Assembly: GCA_020854785.1 (NCBI GenBank)
Contig: JAHFZE010000317.1
Location: forward strand, 1-28,293
Source: Methanomethylovorans sp.
GTDB lineage: Archaea > Halobacteriota > Methanosarcinia > Methanosarcinales > Methanosarcinaceae
Direction of reading: 5' to 3'
Length of the DNA stretch: 28,293 nt
Program-made: the position numbers and the translations under genes
Notes under the pieces: model-generated
Told to the model about the DNA's origin: nothing
Database searches by the model: none
What the model saw: the letters and a program-made list of their open reading frames with translations, nothing else
Shown here: piece by piece, positions 1 through 7,957 of the stretch
Layout: each line of letters starts with the position of its first letter
Numbering within the stretch: the stretch's first letter is position 1

Positions 1-15
1 CCCGCTCATCCCTTT

Positions 16-891
16 TCATGAAGCAGGCTCAAGTGGAGCCGGTTCGATGTGGATGATAACATCCTGTACACCATCAAAGTGTTGTTTTAGCCTGAATTCC
101 ACAGTATCTGCAATGTCATGGGACATGAGAGTAGGCATTGTGGGATGCACTTCTACATGCAGGTCGATATATATATGGCCTGCAGACCCTCTGCTCCTTA
201 TATTATGGCAGCCTATAACTCCTTCCACTTCACATACTACGTTATGTATTTCTTGAGCATTGATCTGAGACGTATCGCACAGAACGGAAGAACTTGTCAT
301 GATTATCCTTATGCCTGTATAAACGATGATCCCTGAAATTATGATCGCTATGATCGGATCAAGTACGGGAAAACCTGCTTTTATGGCAATGAGTCCCAGG
401 ATGACAGAAAGGGATACATAGATATCACTTCTGGTATGCATGGAATCGGCTATCAGCACTTCACTTTGCAATTTTACTCCATTACGATGTTCATAGGTGG
501 TTACCATGTAGTTAATTGCCATTGTACCGATCATCACCAGGAAACTAAATGTTGTCACTTCGGGTATGATCCCACTTCCAAACCTACCTAAAGCTGAGTT
601 CACTATATTAAAGCCGGCAAACATCAGCAGCACAGCGATGAAAACAGATGCCATTGTCTCGAACTTGCGATGTCCGTAAGGATGTTCTGTATCAGGAGGT
701 TTGGAAGCTGCCTGTATGCCAATCAGACCAACTATATTAGAGACACCATCGAACAGGGAATGGTAACCATCGGATTGCATACTGAGGGTATTGGTTGACA
801 TGCCGTAGATGATCTTGGCAAAGGAAACCGCAAGGTTCAGGAAAAGGACCTGGAGCAGTATATTCTTTATCTTCCGGTATCTTTCATCCAT
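16..891 (-). CDS. Cation diffusion facilitator (CDF) family metal exporter
   Basis: Predicted inner-membrane divalent metal/proton antiporter of the CDF family, exporting Zn, Fe, Mn or similar ions. Seen in the sequence (numbered from the upstream GTG): about six hydrophobic segments in residues 12-205. The transport-site motif of helix 2 is HSLFD (H48, D52) and its partner in helix 5 is HTRSD (H156, D160). A cytoplasmic ferredoxin-like domain of about 80 residues follows, with the His-rich strand IYIDLHVEVHP. The HD/HD quartet is the pattern usual for zinc-type members, but substrate cannot be fixed from it. The frame can be read from a GTG at 903. I prefer the ATG at 891, because a TATA-like element at about 922-929 would place transcription start at or inside the GTG codon. 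The gene ends close to the window edge and is complete. Confidence 0.9.
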   Translation of the reverse strand: MDERYRKIKNILLQVLFLNLAVSFAKIIYGMSTNTLSMQSDGYHSLFDGVSNIVGLIGIQAASKPPDTEHPYGHRKFETMASVFIAVLLMFAGFNIVNSALGRFGSGIIPEVTTFSFLVMIGTMAINYMVTTYEHRNGVKLQSEVLIADSMHTRSDIYVSLSVILGLIAIKAGFPVLDPIIAIIISGIIVYTGIRIIMTSSSVLCDTSQINAQEIHNVVCEVEGVIGCHNIRSRGSAGHIYIDLHVEVHPTMPTLMSHDIADTVEFRLKQHFDGVQDVIIHIEPAPLEPAS

Positions 892-1040
892 TCTGTATCT
901 CACAACTATTGATATTGGCGAATATAAATAATGGTACTAAAAGATGCTCTCATTTATGAATAAGTTAAGGTCATGTTAATTTCATTTACATCAGTTATAT
1001 CAATATCTAAGTTACAGGAATTATAATTACAGGATACCGG

Positions 1041-1060
1041 AAGGTATAATTTATATTATG
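1041..1060 (+). promoter_or_regulatory. TATA box of the CooC-like gene; probably leaderless transcript
   Basis: A purine-rich BRE-like stretch (GGAAGG) is followed by TATAATTTATAT at about 1045-1056. The usual archaeal spacing of about 25 bp puts the transcription start at or next to the ATG at 1075. No Shine-Dalgarno sequence lies in front of that ATG. Seen: the motifs. Inferred: leaderless mRNA. Confidence 0.5.
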
Positions 1061-1074
1061 CACCTGTTCAATGC

Positions 1075-1839
1075 ATGGTGAAAATTGCTGTCACAGGTAA
1101 AGGCGGTGTAGGTAAGACCACGCTTTCGGGTACTCTTGCGCGGATGCTTGCACGAGATGGTTTTGATGTAGTTGCCATAGATGCTGATGCAGATATGAAC
1201 CTTGCATCTTCCATAGGCATAAGCAAGCCTCCTAATCCCCTTACGGACTATCAGGATATGATAGAAGAGCGTGCAGGTGAAAAAGGAGGCATGTTCAAGT
1301 TCAACCCGAAAGTCGATGACATTATAGACAGGTTCGGGGTAGCGGGGCCTGATAATGTAAAGATGTTAGTTATGGGTACCATTGATACTGGCGGTAGCGG
1401 CTGCATGTGTCCTGCGTCCTCTTTCCTTAAAGCTTTCCTCAGACACGTGGTGCTGAAGGATACCAGTGCGGTAATACTTGATATGGAGGCAGGGATAGAG
1501 CATCTTGGCAGAGGGACCACGAAGGGCATAGACCTGATGATCATCGTCGTTGAGCCAGGCAAGCGCTCACTGGAAACTGCTGAAAGGATTAAGCACCTTT
1601 CTGAGGACATAGGCGTCAAACATCTGGCAGCGGTCATCAACAAAGGCAAGTCTGTGGATCTCAAACCTCAGCTTGAGGCGCTTGGGATATCTGTGCTTGG
1701 TGAGATACCCTACGATGAGGATCTTGTCCGGGCAGATCTCGAAGGTGTTGCACCCATTGATATAGGAGGCAAATGGGTGGATGCTGTGGCACAGATCAAA
1801 GATAACATGATGCAGATGATCAATGGTTTTCAGCAATAA
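1075..1839 (+). CDS. CooC-like P-loop ATPase (CODH nickel-insertion/maturation family)
   Basis: MinD/ParA-superfamily ATPase of the CooC type. Family members dimerise around a metal through a Cys-x-Cys motif and help insert nickel into carbon monoxide dehydrogenase. Seen: deviant Walker A KGGVGKTT at residues 9-16, switch I region IDADADMNLA at 35-44, the diagnostic CMC (C110, C112) inside GSGCMCPASSFLKA, and a Walker-B-like VILDMEAGIEHLGRGT from about 133. The length, 254 aa, is normal for the family. No CODH subunit gene lies in the window, so it is an orphan copy here. It could serve CODH/acetyl-CoA synthase elsewhere or another nickel enzyme. It converges with the permease gene, whose end is 11 bp away. 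Confidence 0.88.
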   Translation: MVKIAVTGKGGVGKTTLSGTLARMLARDGFDVVAIDADADMNLASSIGISKPPNPLTDYQDMIEERAGEKGGMFKFNPKVDDIIDRFGVAGPDNVKMLVMGTIDTGGSGCMCPASSFLKAFLRHVVLKDTSAVILDMEAGIEHLGRGTTKGIDLMIIVVEPGKRSLETAERIKHLSEDIGVKHLAAVINKGKSVDLKPQLEALGISVLGEIPYDEDLVRADLEGVAPIDIGGKWVDAVAQIKDNMMQMINGFQQ

Positions 1840-1850
1840 TAATTTGAATT

Positions 1851-3191
1851 TTACAGGAAATACAGAATAACCGGCAGTAAGATCACACCCATGGCATTAC
1901 TTTTTCTCACATGCATGAAAGATGGCAGCAGTCCTATGGATGTGGCCATGAGGAATATTATGGTCCCGAAGACCCCTGTGAATACGGTGACCATAATTAC
2001 AAGACCTGCCAGTACTGCGATGCTAAGTTTTCTGTAGTCTATTTTTTCCATGAACAGGTGAATGATATTTCCTATTTTTATAGTGGAATAATAGGAGAAT
2101 ATAGACGCAAGTATCACCACACATAGCAGAATAAGGATAATGGATATGCTAATTGCTGATGGTTCTAAGAAAGATGATATTGCAACTATGGCTCCATTAC
2201 GGGCCCTGCCAATGAAGAAAAAAACGAAAAGGCCAAAAACAGCATTCGCTGTATTAACACCTGATACTGATACAATGAACTCTCTGGCTTCATCCAGTGG
2301 GTCTTCAGATGCAGCATATTTTCCAGGATCATTTTTTCTATGTATCCTGCCAACCAGTTCTGCCAGCAATGTGGCTACGGAAGATGACACTCCAGGCAAC
2401 CAGGCTACAAAAGAACCTGCACAGCTTCCGGAGGTAATTGCTCTTATTGTCCTGTGGGCAGGCAGTGTGATCAGCGAAGTGCGCTGGGGTGGAATAACCG
2501 AGTCTGTTGTCAGACTTACTATTAGCTGTGAAGCTCCAAACAGACCGCTTAACAACGGAAGCAGTATCGATGGACTGTCCGATCCAAAGAGCGAGCTTGC
2601 CATGTTCTCCTTTCCGAAAGCAAAGATGCCCAGCAGGCCACTCATCATGAATACCATGAATGCATAAGACATGTGTCTGTATCGGGTAAAGGACCCCTGG
2701 CCTGGTGTGTACTCTCCTTTTTCAGTTACTATCATAAGTACTGCTATGAAGAGGAGGATCCAGCCTATATAGTCCTGTATAAGGGGGTATATCGTGTACA
2801 ATAAAAAGCCAAAAGGCAAAAGCAGGATGATGGATACGATAACAGAACCTGCGCTTCCCAGGGCAGACAGGCGTATCGCTTCAGGTCCTCTGCCATCGAG
2901 CAATAATTGGTGTCCCGGAAGTACTGCCAGTGCCATGTCCGAGTTCGGTACTCCCAGGTAGATAGCAGGTATTATATCATGAAAGGTATGAGTGATACAG
3001 TTTGCAAGTATCATGCAGATGATATATACAGCCGGTATGCCGCTTTCAATGAGCACAGGAGATATCGATACCAGCAACAGGGCAAAATTGTTGCTGTGCA
3101 ATCCGGGTATCAGTCCTGATACCACACCCATCAGATAACCTGCAAGCACAGACAGCAATAAAAGGTGTATAGATATATTTTCAGTGATCAT
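1851..3191 (-). CDS. TctA-family (tripartite tricarboxylate transporter type) membrane protein
   Basis: Polytopic integral membrane protein of 446 aa with roughly ten to twelve hydrophobic segments. The family motif GLIPGLHSNN sits at residues 26-35 after the first helix, and related Gly/Pro-rich helices recur (AWLPGVSSSVATLL in the second half), as expected for the internal pseudo-repeat of TctA proteins. In bacteria TctA is the large permease subunit working with TctB and a periplasmic binding protein TctC. No partner gene is visible here, and archaeal members usually stand alone, so the substrate is unknown and citrate should not be assumed. The ATG at 3191 follows an AAGGATGAT ribosome-binding region. 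It is transcribed divergently from the tRNA thiolase gene. Confidence 0.8.
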   Translation of the reverse strand: MITENISIHLLLLSVLAGYLMGVVSGLIPGLHSNNFALLLVSISPVLIESGIPAVYIICMILANCITHTFHDIIPAIYLGVPNSDMALAVLPGHQLLLDGRGPEAIRLSALGSAGSVIVSIILLLPFGFLLYTIYPLIQDYIGWILLFIAVLMIVTEKGEYTPGQGSFTRYRHMSYAFMVFMMSGLLGIFAFGKENMASSLFGSDSPSILLPLLSGLFGASQLIVSLTTDSVIPPQRTSLITLPAHRTIRAITSGSCAGSFVAWLPGVSSSVATLLAELVGRIHRKNDPGKYAASEDPLDEAREFIVSVSGVNTANAVFGLFVFFFIGRARNGAIVAISSFLEPSAISISIILILLCVVILASIFSYYSTIKIGNIIHLFMEKIDYRKLSIAVLAGLVIMVTVFTGVFGTIIFLMATSIGLLPSFMHVRKSNAMGVILLPVILYFL

Positions 3192-3369
3192 GGATATTGG
3201 ATCATCCTTTTCGTTTTTAGAACATTGAAAATTATACCCTGAAGAGGAGCTGTATCTTTATAAGTTTTTCCGGTTAGTTCCAGCTCCGGGCATCTGTCGG
3301 TTAAGCGAGTTCATCTGTTCACCACAACAATAAATAGTAAGCTGCCTTTTTTGGTGCAGGAATTAACCT

Positions 3370-4278
3370 ATGACCATCAAATGTGATAAGTGCAAGCATG
3401 ATTCCATAATATACCAGCGGTATTCAGGGATGCACCTGTGCAAGAAGCATTTCATGGAAGATGTGGAAAGGAAGATCAAGCTCACGATCCGTAAGCATTA
3501 CTCTGTGCGCAAGAACGAGACTATAGCTGTGGCTGTTAGCGGGGGCAAGGACAGCAGTGTGCTGCTCTACATGCTCCATAAGATCCTAGGAGAACGTCCG
3601 GATATCAGGCTAGTCGCTCTTTCAGTGGATGAAGGTATCGCAGGATATCGGCAAAATACTCTGGAACAGGCTAAAGGGCTTACCAGCAGGCTTGATGTGG
3701 AACATATCATCCTCTCTTTCAGGGAGGAATATGACCGGACAATGGATGAAATAGCTTCATGGGAGCGTGAAAAAGGGACATGTAGCTATTGTGGTGTCCT
3801 GCGTAAATCCATCCTTAACCGCAAGGCTCTGGAATTAGGTGCCACTAAACTTGCTATCGGGCATAATCTGGACGATGAGGCACAGACTATCATGCTGAAC
3901 CATCTCAAAGGCGATGTGGCACGTATGGTACGTCTTGTTCCTCCTTGTGAACTGGAGGGACTGGTGCTCAGGATAAAACCATTGCGTTACGTTCCCGAAA
4001 AAGAGGTTGCCATGTATGCTTATCTTAATGGTCTGCCGCTTAGTACCGGTGCCTGTCCTTATGCACATGAGGCTATGAGGGGAGAGGTAAGGGAAATGCT
4101 GGATGATTTTGAGGATAAGCATCCGGGGACAAAATATGCTCTTTTGAGTGGTTTTGATAAGATGGCAGAAGTCCTTGCCAGGGAAATGCCCATTGGAAAA
4201 CTTGCTAATTGCCGTTTATGCGGACAGGCGTGCAGCGGTGAACTCTGTCAGGCATGCAAGTTACTTCAAAAACAGTGA
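3370..4278 (+). CDS. TtuA/Ncs6-family tRNA 2-thiolation enzyme (TIGR00269-type)
   Basis: ATP-PP-loop tRNA sulfurtransferase of the TtuA/Ncs6/CTU1 group, which activates a uridine by adenylation and replaces oxygen with sulfur. Seen in order: N-terminal zinc site C5-x2-C8 with C24 and H27, PP-loop SGGKDS at 57-62, CSYC (C138, C141), the GHNLDDEAQT motif at 164-173, C229 in STGACPY, and a C-terminal zinc site (C281, C284, C293, C296). C138, C141 and C229 match the three cysteines that hold the catalytic Fe-S cluster in TtuA-type enzymes. The target may be U54 or U34; sequence alone does not separate them with confidence. An AGGA ribosome-binding site lies just before the ATG. The gene ends 6 bp from the convergent membrane protein gene. 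Confidence 0.87.
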   Translation: MTIKCDKCKHDSIIYQRYSGMHLCKKHFMEDVERKIKLTIRKHYSVRKNETIAVAVSGGKDSSVLLYMLHKILGERPDIRLVALSVDEGIAGYRQNTLEQAKGLTSRLDVEHIILSFREEYDRTMDEIASWEREKGTCSYCGVLRKSILNRKALELGATKLAIGHNLDDEAQTIMLNHLKGDVARMVRLVPPCELEGLVLRIKPLRYVPEKEVAMYAYLNGLPLSTGACPYAHEAMRGEVREMLDDFEDKHPGTKYALLSGFDKMAEVLAREMPIGKLANCRLCGQACSGELCQACKLLQKQ

Positions 4279-4284
4279 CTTCCT

Positions 4285-5181
4285 TTATTCAAAGGCATAT
4301 ATATCGAAGGAATAAAGTTCCTTCCCTGTACGGTCCATATACATCCGTGTTATCCAGATAGTTGTGAGTGGTCTTATTATAAGCACAGAAAGGAAAAGAT
4401 ACACCAGACTCCATACATCTGACAGGGCTTCCACCGAACTGATAGCACTTCCAAATATTTCAAGTCCCAGGGAAATGGCAACTATTATTCCGATGATCGA
4501 GATCACGCCGGCCTTGTTATCTCTGAAGAACTCTAAACTCCTCTCGAGTGCTGAGATGGGGTCCAGGTCATCCACAACTAAGGCATATTCTACAAAGAAC
4601 AGCAATATTCCGGCAACCAGAGCATAGAGGAACCAGGCCAATATACCTAAGGCTATCAGTATGCTTCCTGTGGAAGTTGGATTTGATCCCAATGATCCAA
4701 GTTCATCTGCACTGAGCATACCGGGTACCAGGAATACCACACCTGCCATTATTATAAGAGCTATCAGTATTTTAGCAAGCATAAGGTTCAGAACATGGTG
4801 ACGGGCAGATGACCACATTTGTCCTACGGACGTATCGCCGCTAAGCAGTGCAAGACGGCACATGCCGATAGCCCCTGCTTCAAAAAATGATCCTATAAAT
4901 AAGAACAATAATAAGAGGAACAGCGTACATGCTATGAACAGCAGGAAATTTTCTTTTAAGAGTGAACCAAGTATTTCCAGGTATACTTCGGGCGGTACAT
5001 TATCAGCTATAGTGGAAGAAGCTATTTCGGGCATTACAAAGACCATTAAGAAAAGGATTACAGCGAACAAAGAAAAGATGATTGTTGCCATCAGGTCGAG
5101 AATGAAAGGAACAGCTGTTATCATGTTCCGGTTCCATGTCCTATATCCCTTGTTCAGTAAAGTGCCCAGGCCTTCATGCAT
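4285..5181 (-). CDS. Conserved-looking integral membrane protein, function unknown
   Basis: A 298-aa protein with about six hydrophobic helices (near residues 25-55, 75-105, 135-155, 170-200, 220-240 and 255-275). It starts MHEGLGTLLNKGYRTWNRN, an amphipathic segment that resembles the entry helix of DUF-type membrane proteins with glycerophosphodiester-phosphodiesterase-like membrane regions. No catalytic motif is visible. The acidic loop VDDLDPISALERSLEFFRDN between the fourth and fifth helices looks cytoplasmic and helical. The ATG is preceded by CAGGAGCAG, a good ribosome-binding site, and a TATA-like TTTTTATATTAATA lies about 25-40 bp upstream (about 5207-5222). It is a single gene with its own promoter. 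Confidence 0.75.
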   Translation of the reverse strand: MHEGLGTLLNKGYRTWNRNMITAVPFILDLMATIIFSLFAVILFLMVFVMPEIASSTIADNVPPEVYLEILGSLLKENFLLFIACTLFLLLLFLFIGSFFEAGAIGMCRLALLSGDTSVGQMWSSARHHVLNLMLAKILIALIIMAGVVFLVPGMLSADELGSLGSNPTSTGSILIALGILAWFLYALVAGILLFFVEYALVVDDLDPISALERSLEFFRDNKAGVISIIGIIVAISLGLEIFGSAISSVEALSDVWSLVYLFLSVLIIRPLTTIWITRMYMDRTGKELYSFDIYAFE

Positions 5182-5236
5182 GCTTCTGCTCCTGTAGCTA
5201 CCTAATACATATTAATATAAAAAGTGTTCCTAAAAA

Positions 5237-5265
5237 CTTAAAAAAGAGTGAGGCCTGATGGCCTC
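5237..5265 (-). terminator. Intrinsic-type terminator after hppA
   Basis: Read on the minus strand, a perfect 6-bp stem GAGGCC/GGCCTC closes on a four-base loop (5250-5265). It is followed by ACTCTTTTTTAAG, a T-rich run on the transcript strand. It begins about 15 bp after the hppA stop codon. Only six base pairs, but GC-rich and with the T-tract in the right place. Confidence 0.65.
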
Positions 5266-5279
5266 CAGGCTTTGGTCGA

Positions 5280-7301
5280 TCACAGTAGTCCTTTGCCAAT
5301 GAAAAGAGCAGAGAACAGAATGGCGATCATGTTTACCACTTTGATCAGAGCATTGAGGGCAGGACCAGAGGTGTCTTTGAAGGGGTCACCTACGGTATCA
5401 CCCACTACTGCAGCTTTGTGTGCATCTGAACCTTTTCCACCATAATTTCCGTCCTCTATGTACTTCTTGGCATTGTCCCAGGCTCCTCCGCCGTTATCCA
5501 TTGTAAGTGCAAGCAGCAAACCTGCAACGATAAGACCTATGAGCAGTCCGCCAAGAGCAGATGGACCCAGCAAAAGGCCTACTGCAAGAGGGACCACTAT
5601 TGCAAGGAAACCGGGGATGGCCATTTCACGAATAGCTGCAGCGGTCACAATGTCCACACATTTTCCGTATTCAGGTTTTGCTGTCCCTTCCATGATACCG
5701 GGGATCTCTTTGAACTGACGCCGTACTTCATCGACGATCTTTACAGCTGCCTTGCCCACAGCCTGCATAGTGACAGCTGTGAACAGGAACGGCAGCAGTC
5801 CACCAATAAAGAGGCCGACTAGTACTACTGGCTGATCCAGGCTCAGGTTGAGGGAAGTACCAGCAGGTGAAACCTTGTGTTTGTAATCTGCGAACAAAGC
5901 CAGGGCTCCCAAAGCCGCAGAGCCGATAGCATAACCTTTTGTAACAGCCTTTGTTGTGTTGCCTACTGCATCCAGGGCATCAGTGACCTTGCGCACGCTT
6001 GAAGGCATCCCTGCCATTTCAGCTATCCCGCCCGCATTATCGGTGATGGGGCCATAGGAGTCAAGTGCAACGATCATACCAGTTGTAGATAGCATTGCTG
6101 CAGCTGCAATGGCTATACCATATAACCCTACTGCAGGATCTGTCATGCCTCCCACGACAAAGTAAGAAGCAAGTATACCGAGCACAATTGCCACTACAGG
6201 CAGAGCAGTACTCTCAAAACCAATGGCAAGGCCGGAGATAACATTAGTTCCTGCACCCGTCTTTGAAGACGCAGCAATTGTCTTCACAGGGCGGAATTTC
6301 GTAGAAGTGTAATATTCGGTGAAAACCACCATGAGGACCATGATCACTATACCTACCACAGCTGCAAGATAGATCCTTATATCATCCATCAGTGAATCAG
6401 TGATGAAATAGAAGAATACAAGACTAATGATAGCGGAGCCTGCAACGCCCTTGTACAGAGCTTTCATTATTTTACCATCTGAGCCTATCTTTACGAAGAA
6501 GATCGATATGATGGAAGCAATAATTGCGGATGAACCCAGTATCAAGGGATACAGGACAGCATTAGGGTATTTATCGATCACAAGTGAACCCAGTAACATT
6601 GAAGCCAGCACAGTGACAACATATGTTTCGAACAGATCCGCACCCATGCCAGCGCAGTCGCCTACATTGTCTCCTACATTGTCGGCAATAACAGCAGCGT
6701 TACGCGGGTCATCTTCGGGGATACCCGCTTCGATCTTACCCACAAGGTCTGCACCTACGTCTGCAGCCTTTGTGAATATACCACCGCCAACCCTAGCGAA
6801 CAGGCTTATAAGACTGGCACCGAAACCGAAACCGACCACAAGGTCTACGTCACCGTAAAGTATGTAGAATCCGCTGGTACCAAGCAAAGCAAGTCCGACC
6901 ACAGCAAGACCTGTGACCGCTCCACCACGGAATGCCACATGCATTGCTTTTTGCAGACCACCGGCAGCAGCATGAGCTGTCCTTACATTTGCTCTTACAG
7001 ATACGTTCATTCCTATGTAACCCGCAATAGCAGAACTGATGGCACCCACAAGGAAACCGATGGCGATCTTACCTCCGTCCGGCAGCAGTGTGTATATAAG
7101 GGCTGCCAGAATGATTGCCACAATAGCTATTGTTTTGTACTGACGATTCAGATAAGCCATTGCACCTTCCTGTATGGCAGCTGATATTTTCTGCATCTCC
7201 TTTGATCCAGTGCCTTCTTTAAGAACACTGCTTGCAAAGAAGCCAGCGAATATCAGACTGACAAGACCGGCAAGAGGTGCCAGGTAATATAGAACATCCA
7301 T
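5280..7301 (-). CDS. hppA: Membrane-bound ion-translocating pyrophosphatase (predicted K+-independent, H+ type)
   Basis: Integral membrane pyrophosphatase that couples PPi hydrolysis to cation pumping; 673 aa with about sixteen helices, the normal family size. Seen: substrate-site motif [16 protein letters not shown] from residue 176, [19 protein letters not shown] at 207-225, and the C-terminal [14 protein letters not shown]. The segment [10 protein letters not shown] has Lys451 and Thr454 at the two positions that are Ala and Gly/Ala in K+-dependent enzymes; Lys and Thr there are the established mark of K+-independent, proton-pumping members. The ATG follows a strong GAGGAG ribosome-binding site. 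A TATA box at 7341-7350 and an upstream palindrome at 7373-7388 make a well-defined promoter region. Likely role: recovery of energy from biosynthetic PPi. Confidence 0.96.
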   Translation of the reverse strand: MDVLYYLAPLAGLVSLIFAGFFASSVLKEGTGSKEMQKISAAIQEGAMAYLNRQYKTIAIVAIILAALIYTLLPDGGKIAIGFLVGAISSAIAGYIGMNVSVRANVRTAHAAAGGLQKAMHVAFRGGAVTGLAVVGLALLGTSGFYILYGDVDLVVGFGFGASLISLFARVGGGIFTKAADVGADLVGKIEAGIPEDDPRNAAVIADNVGDNVGDCAGMGADLFETYVVTVLASMLLGSLVIDKYPNAVLYPLILGSSAIIASIISIFFVKIGSDGKIMKALYKGVAGSAIISLVFFYFITDSLMDDIRIYLAAVVGIVIMVLMVVFTEYYTSTKFRPVKTIAASSKTGAGTNVISGLAIGFESTALPVVAIVLGILASYFVVGGMTDPAVGLYGIAIAAAAMLSTTGMIVALDSYGPITDNAGGIAEMAGMPSSVRKVTDALDAVGNTTKAVTKGYAIGSAALGALALFADYKHKVSPAGTSLNLSLDQPVVLVGLFIGGLLPFLFTAVTMQAVGKAAVKIVDEVRRQFKEIPGIMEGTAKPEYGKCVDIVTAAAIREMAIPGFLAIVVPLAVGLLLGPSALGGLLIGLIVAGLLLALTMDNGGGAWDNAKKYIEDGNYGGKGSDAHKAAVVGDTVGDPFKDTSGPALNALIKVVNMIAILFSALFIGKGLL

Positions 7302-7335
7302 TATGTAACTCCTCTATTTGTCTTTGATTCTGATT

Positions 7336-7388
7336 TACGTATTATATATCACGTATGAGTATCATATTAGTAAGCTGTGTTCACAGCT
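7336..7388 (-). promoter_or_regulatory. hppA promoter: TATA box in a small inverted repeat, with an upstream 16-bp palindrome
   Basis: On the minus strand a TATA-like GATATATAAT (7341-7350) is flanked by 5-bp inverted arms TACGT (7336-7340) and ACGTA (7351-7355). About 18 bp further upstream is the perfect palindrome AGCTGTG-TT-CACAGCT (7373-7388). The palindrome lies where an activator or competing regulator would bind, upstream of BRE/TATA. Seen: the repeats. Inferred: a regulator site. Confidence 0.5.
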
Positions 7389-7487
7389 CATGTATAAATG
7401 AGACTGGCTGGGGCTAATATTCTTCAATACTATATAAAAAGTTGGTTAGGATCCTATGGCATTAATGGCATGTCGATCCACTTTAAG

Positions 7488-7949
7488 TTATGTCCCTCCT
7501 CCCATCTGCATCAGATCGAACTCAATGGAATCCGGTACTTCTACGGAGAATACGATAACATTGCATCTGAGCCTCCTTGCGACAGTGATCGCATTCTCCT
7601 GTTCGTGTGTGAGTTTCCCATCATGGCTGGCAATGCAGAACATCTTTCTCCCACCTTCATACCTGACCATGAAATCGAAGTACTGGGCATAATCCCTCAG
7701 GAACTCCACCAGAAGAAGGAGCTCTTCCCAGGTATCGCACATATGTGTACCTTTGGTCGCTGAATTCTCTACATACCAATCTTTGCTCATATACGGATAT
7801 TTATCGTACTGCTCTTTTATTTCCTCAAAGGCTTTCAAAACCTTTTGTATATCTTTTTTCAGGTTGATCCATTTCCATTTCTGCTCAGAGAAATGACGTG
7901 CAGCTACGATTGCCACTATGGCATCTTTATCTTCTTGTTGAAGTATCAT
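7488..7949 (-). CDS. Hypothetical protein coupled to the DHPS-like gene
   Basis: I do not recognise this 153-aa protein. It looks soluble and mixed alpha/beta: a charged helical N-terminal half rich in Lys and Glu, then DTWEELLLLVEFLRDYAQYF, then a probable strand region KMFCIASHDGKLTHEQENAI and a final VIVFSVEVPDSIEFDLMQ. There is no signal peptide and no obvious metal or nucleotide motif. It starts 8 bp after the DHPS-like stop, and its ribosome-binding sequence TAGGTG overlaps that stop codon, so the two are almost certainly co-translated. That arrangement suggests a role linked to pterin cofactor metabolism, but this is inference from position only. Confidence 0.75.
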   Translation of the reverse strand: MILQQEDKDAIVAIVAARHFSEQKWKWINLKKDIQKVLKAFEEIKEQYDKYPYMSKDWYVENSATKGTHMCDTWEELLLLVEFLRDYAQYFDFMVRYEGGRKMFCIASHDGKLTHEQENAITVARRLRCNVIVFSVEVPDSIEFDLMQMGGGT

Positions 7950-7957
7950 AATAACAC

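Noticed and set aside
2140..2667. 175-aa plus-strand ORF
   Set aside because: It lies wholly inside the TctA-family gene on the other strand and has no coding signature.
3246..3287. GGAGCTG/CAGCTCC inverted repeat around a TATA-like TTTATAAG
   Set aside because: Only seven bp with a 28-bp spacer, and the more likely promoter of the thiolase gene lies downstream, so I did not call it an operator.
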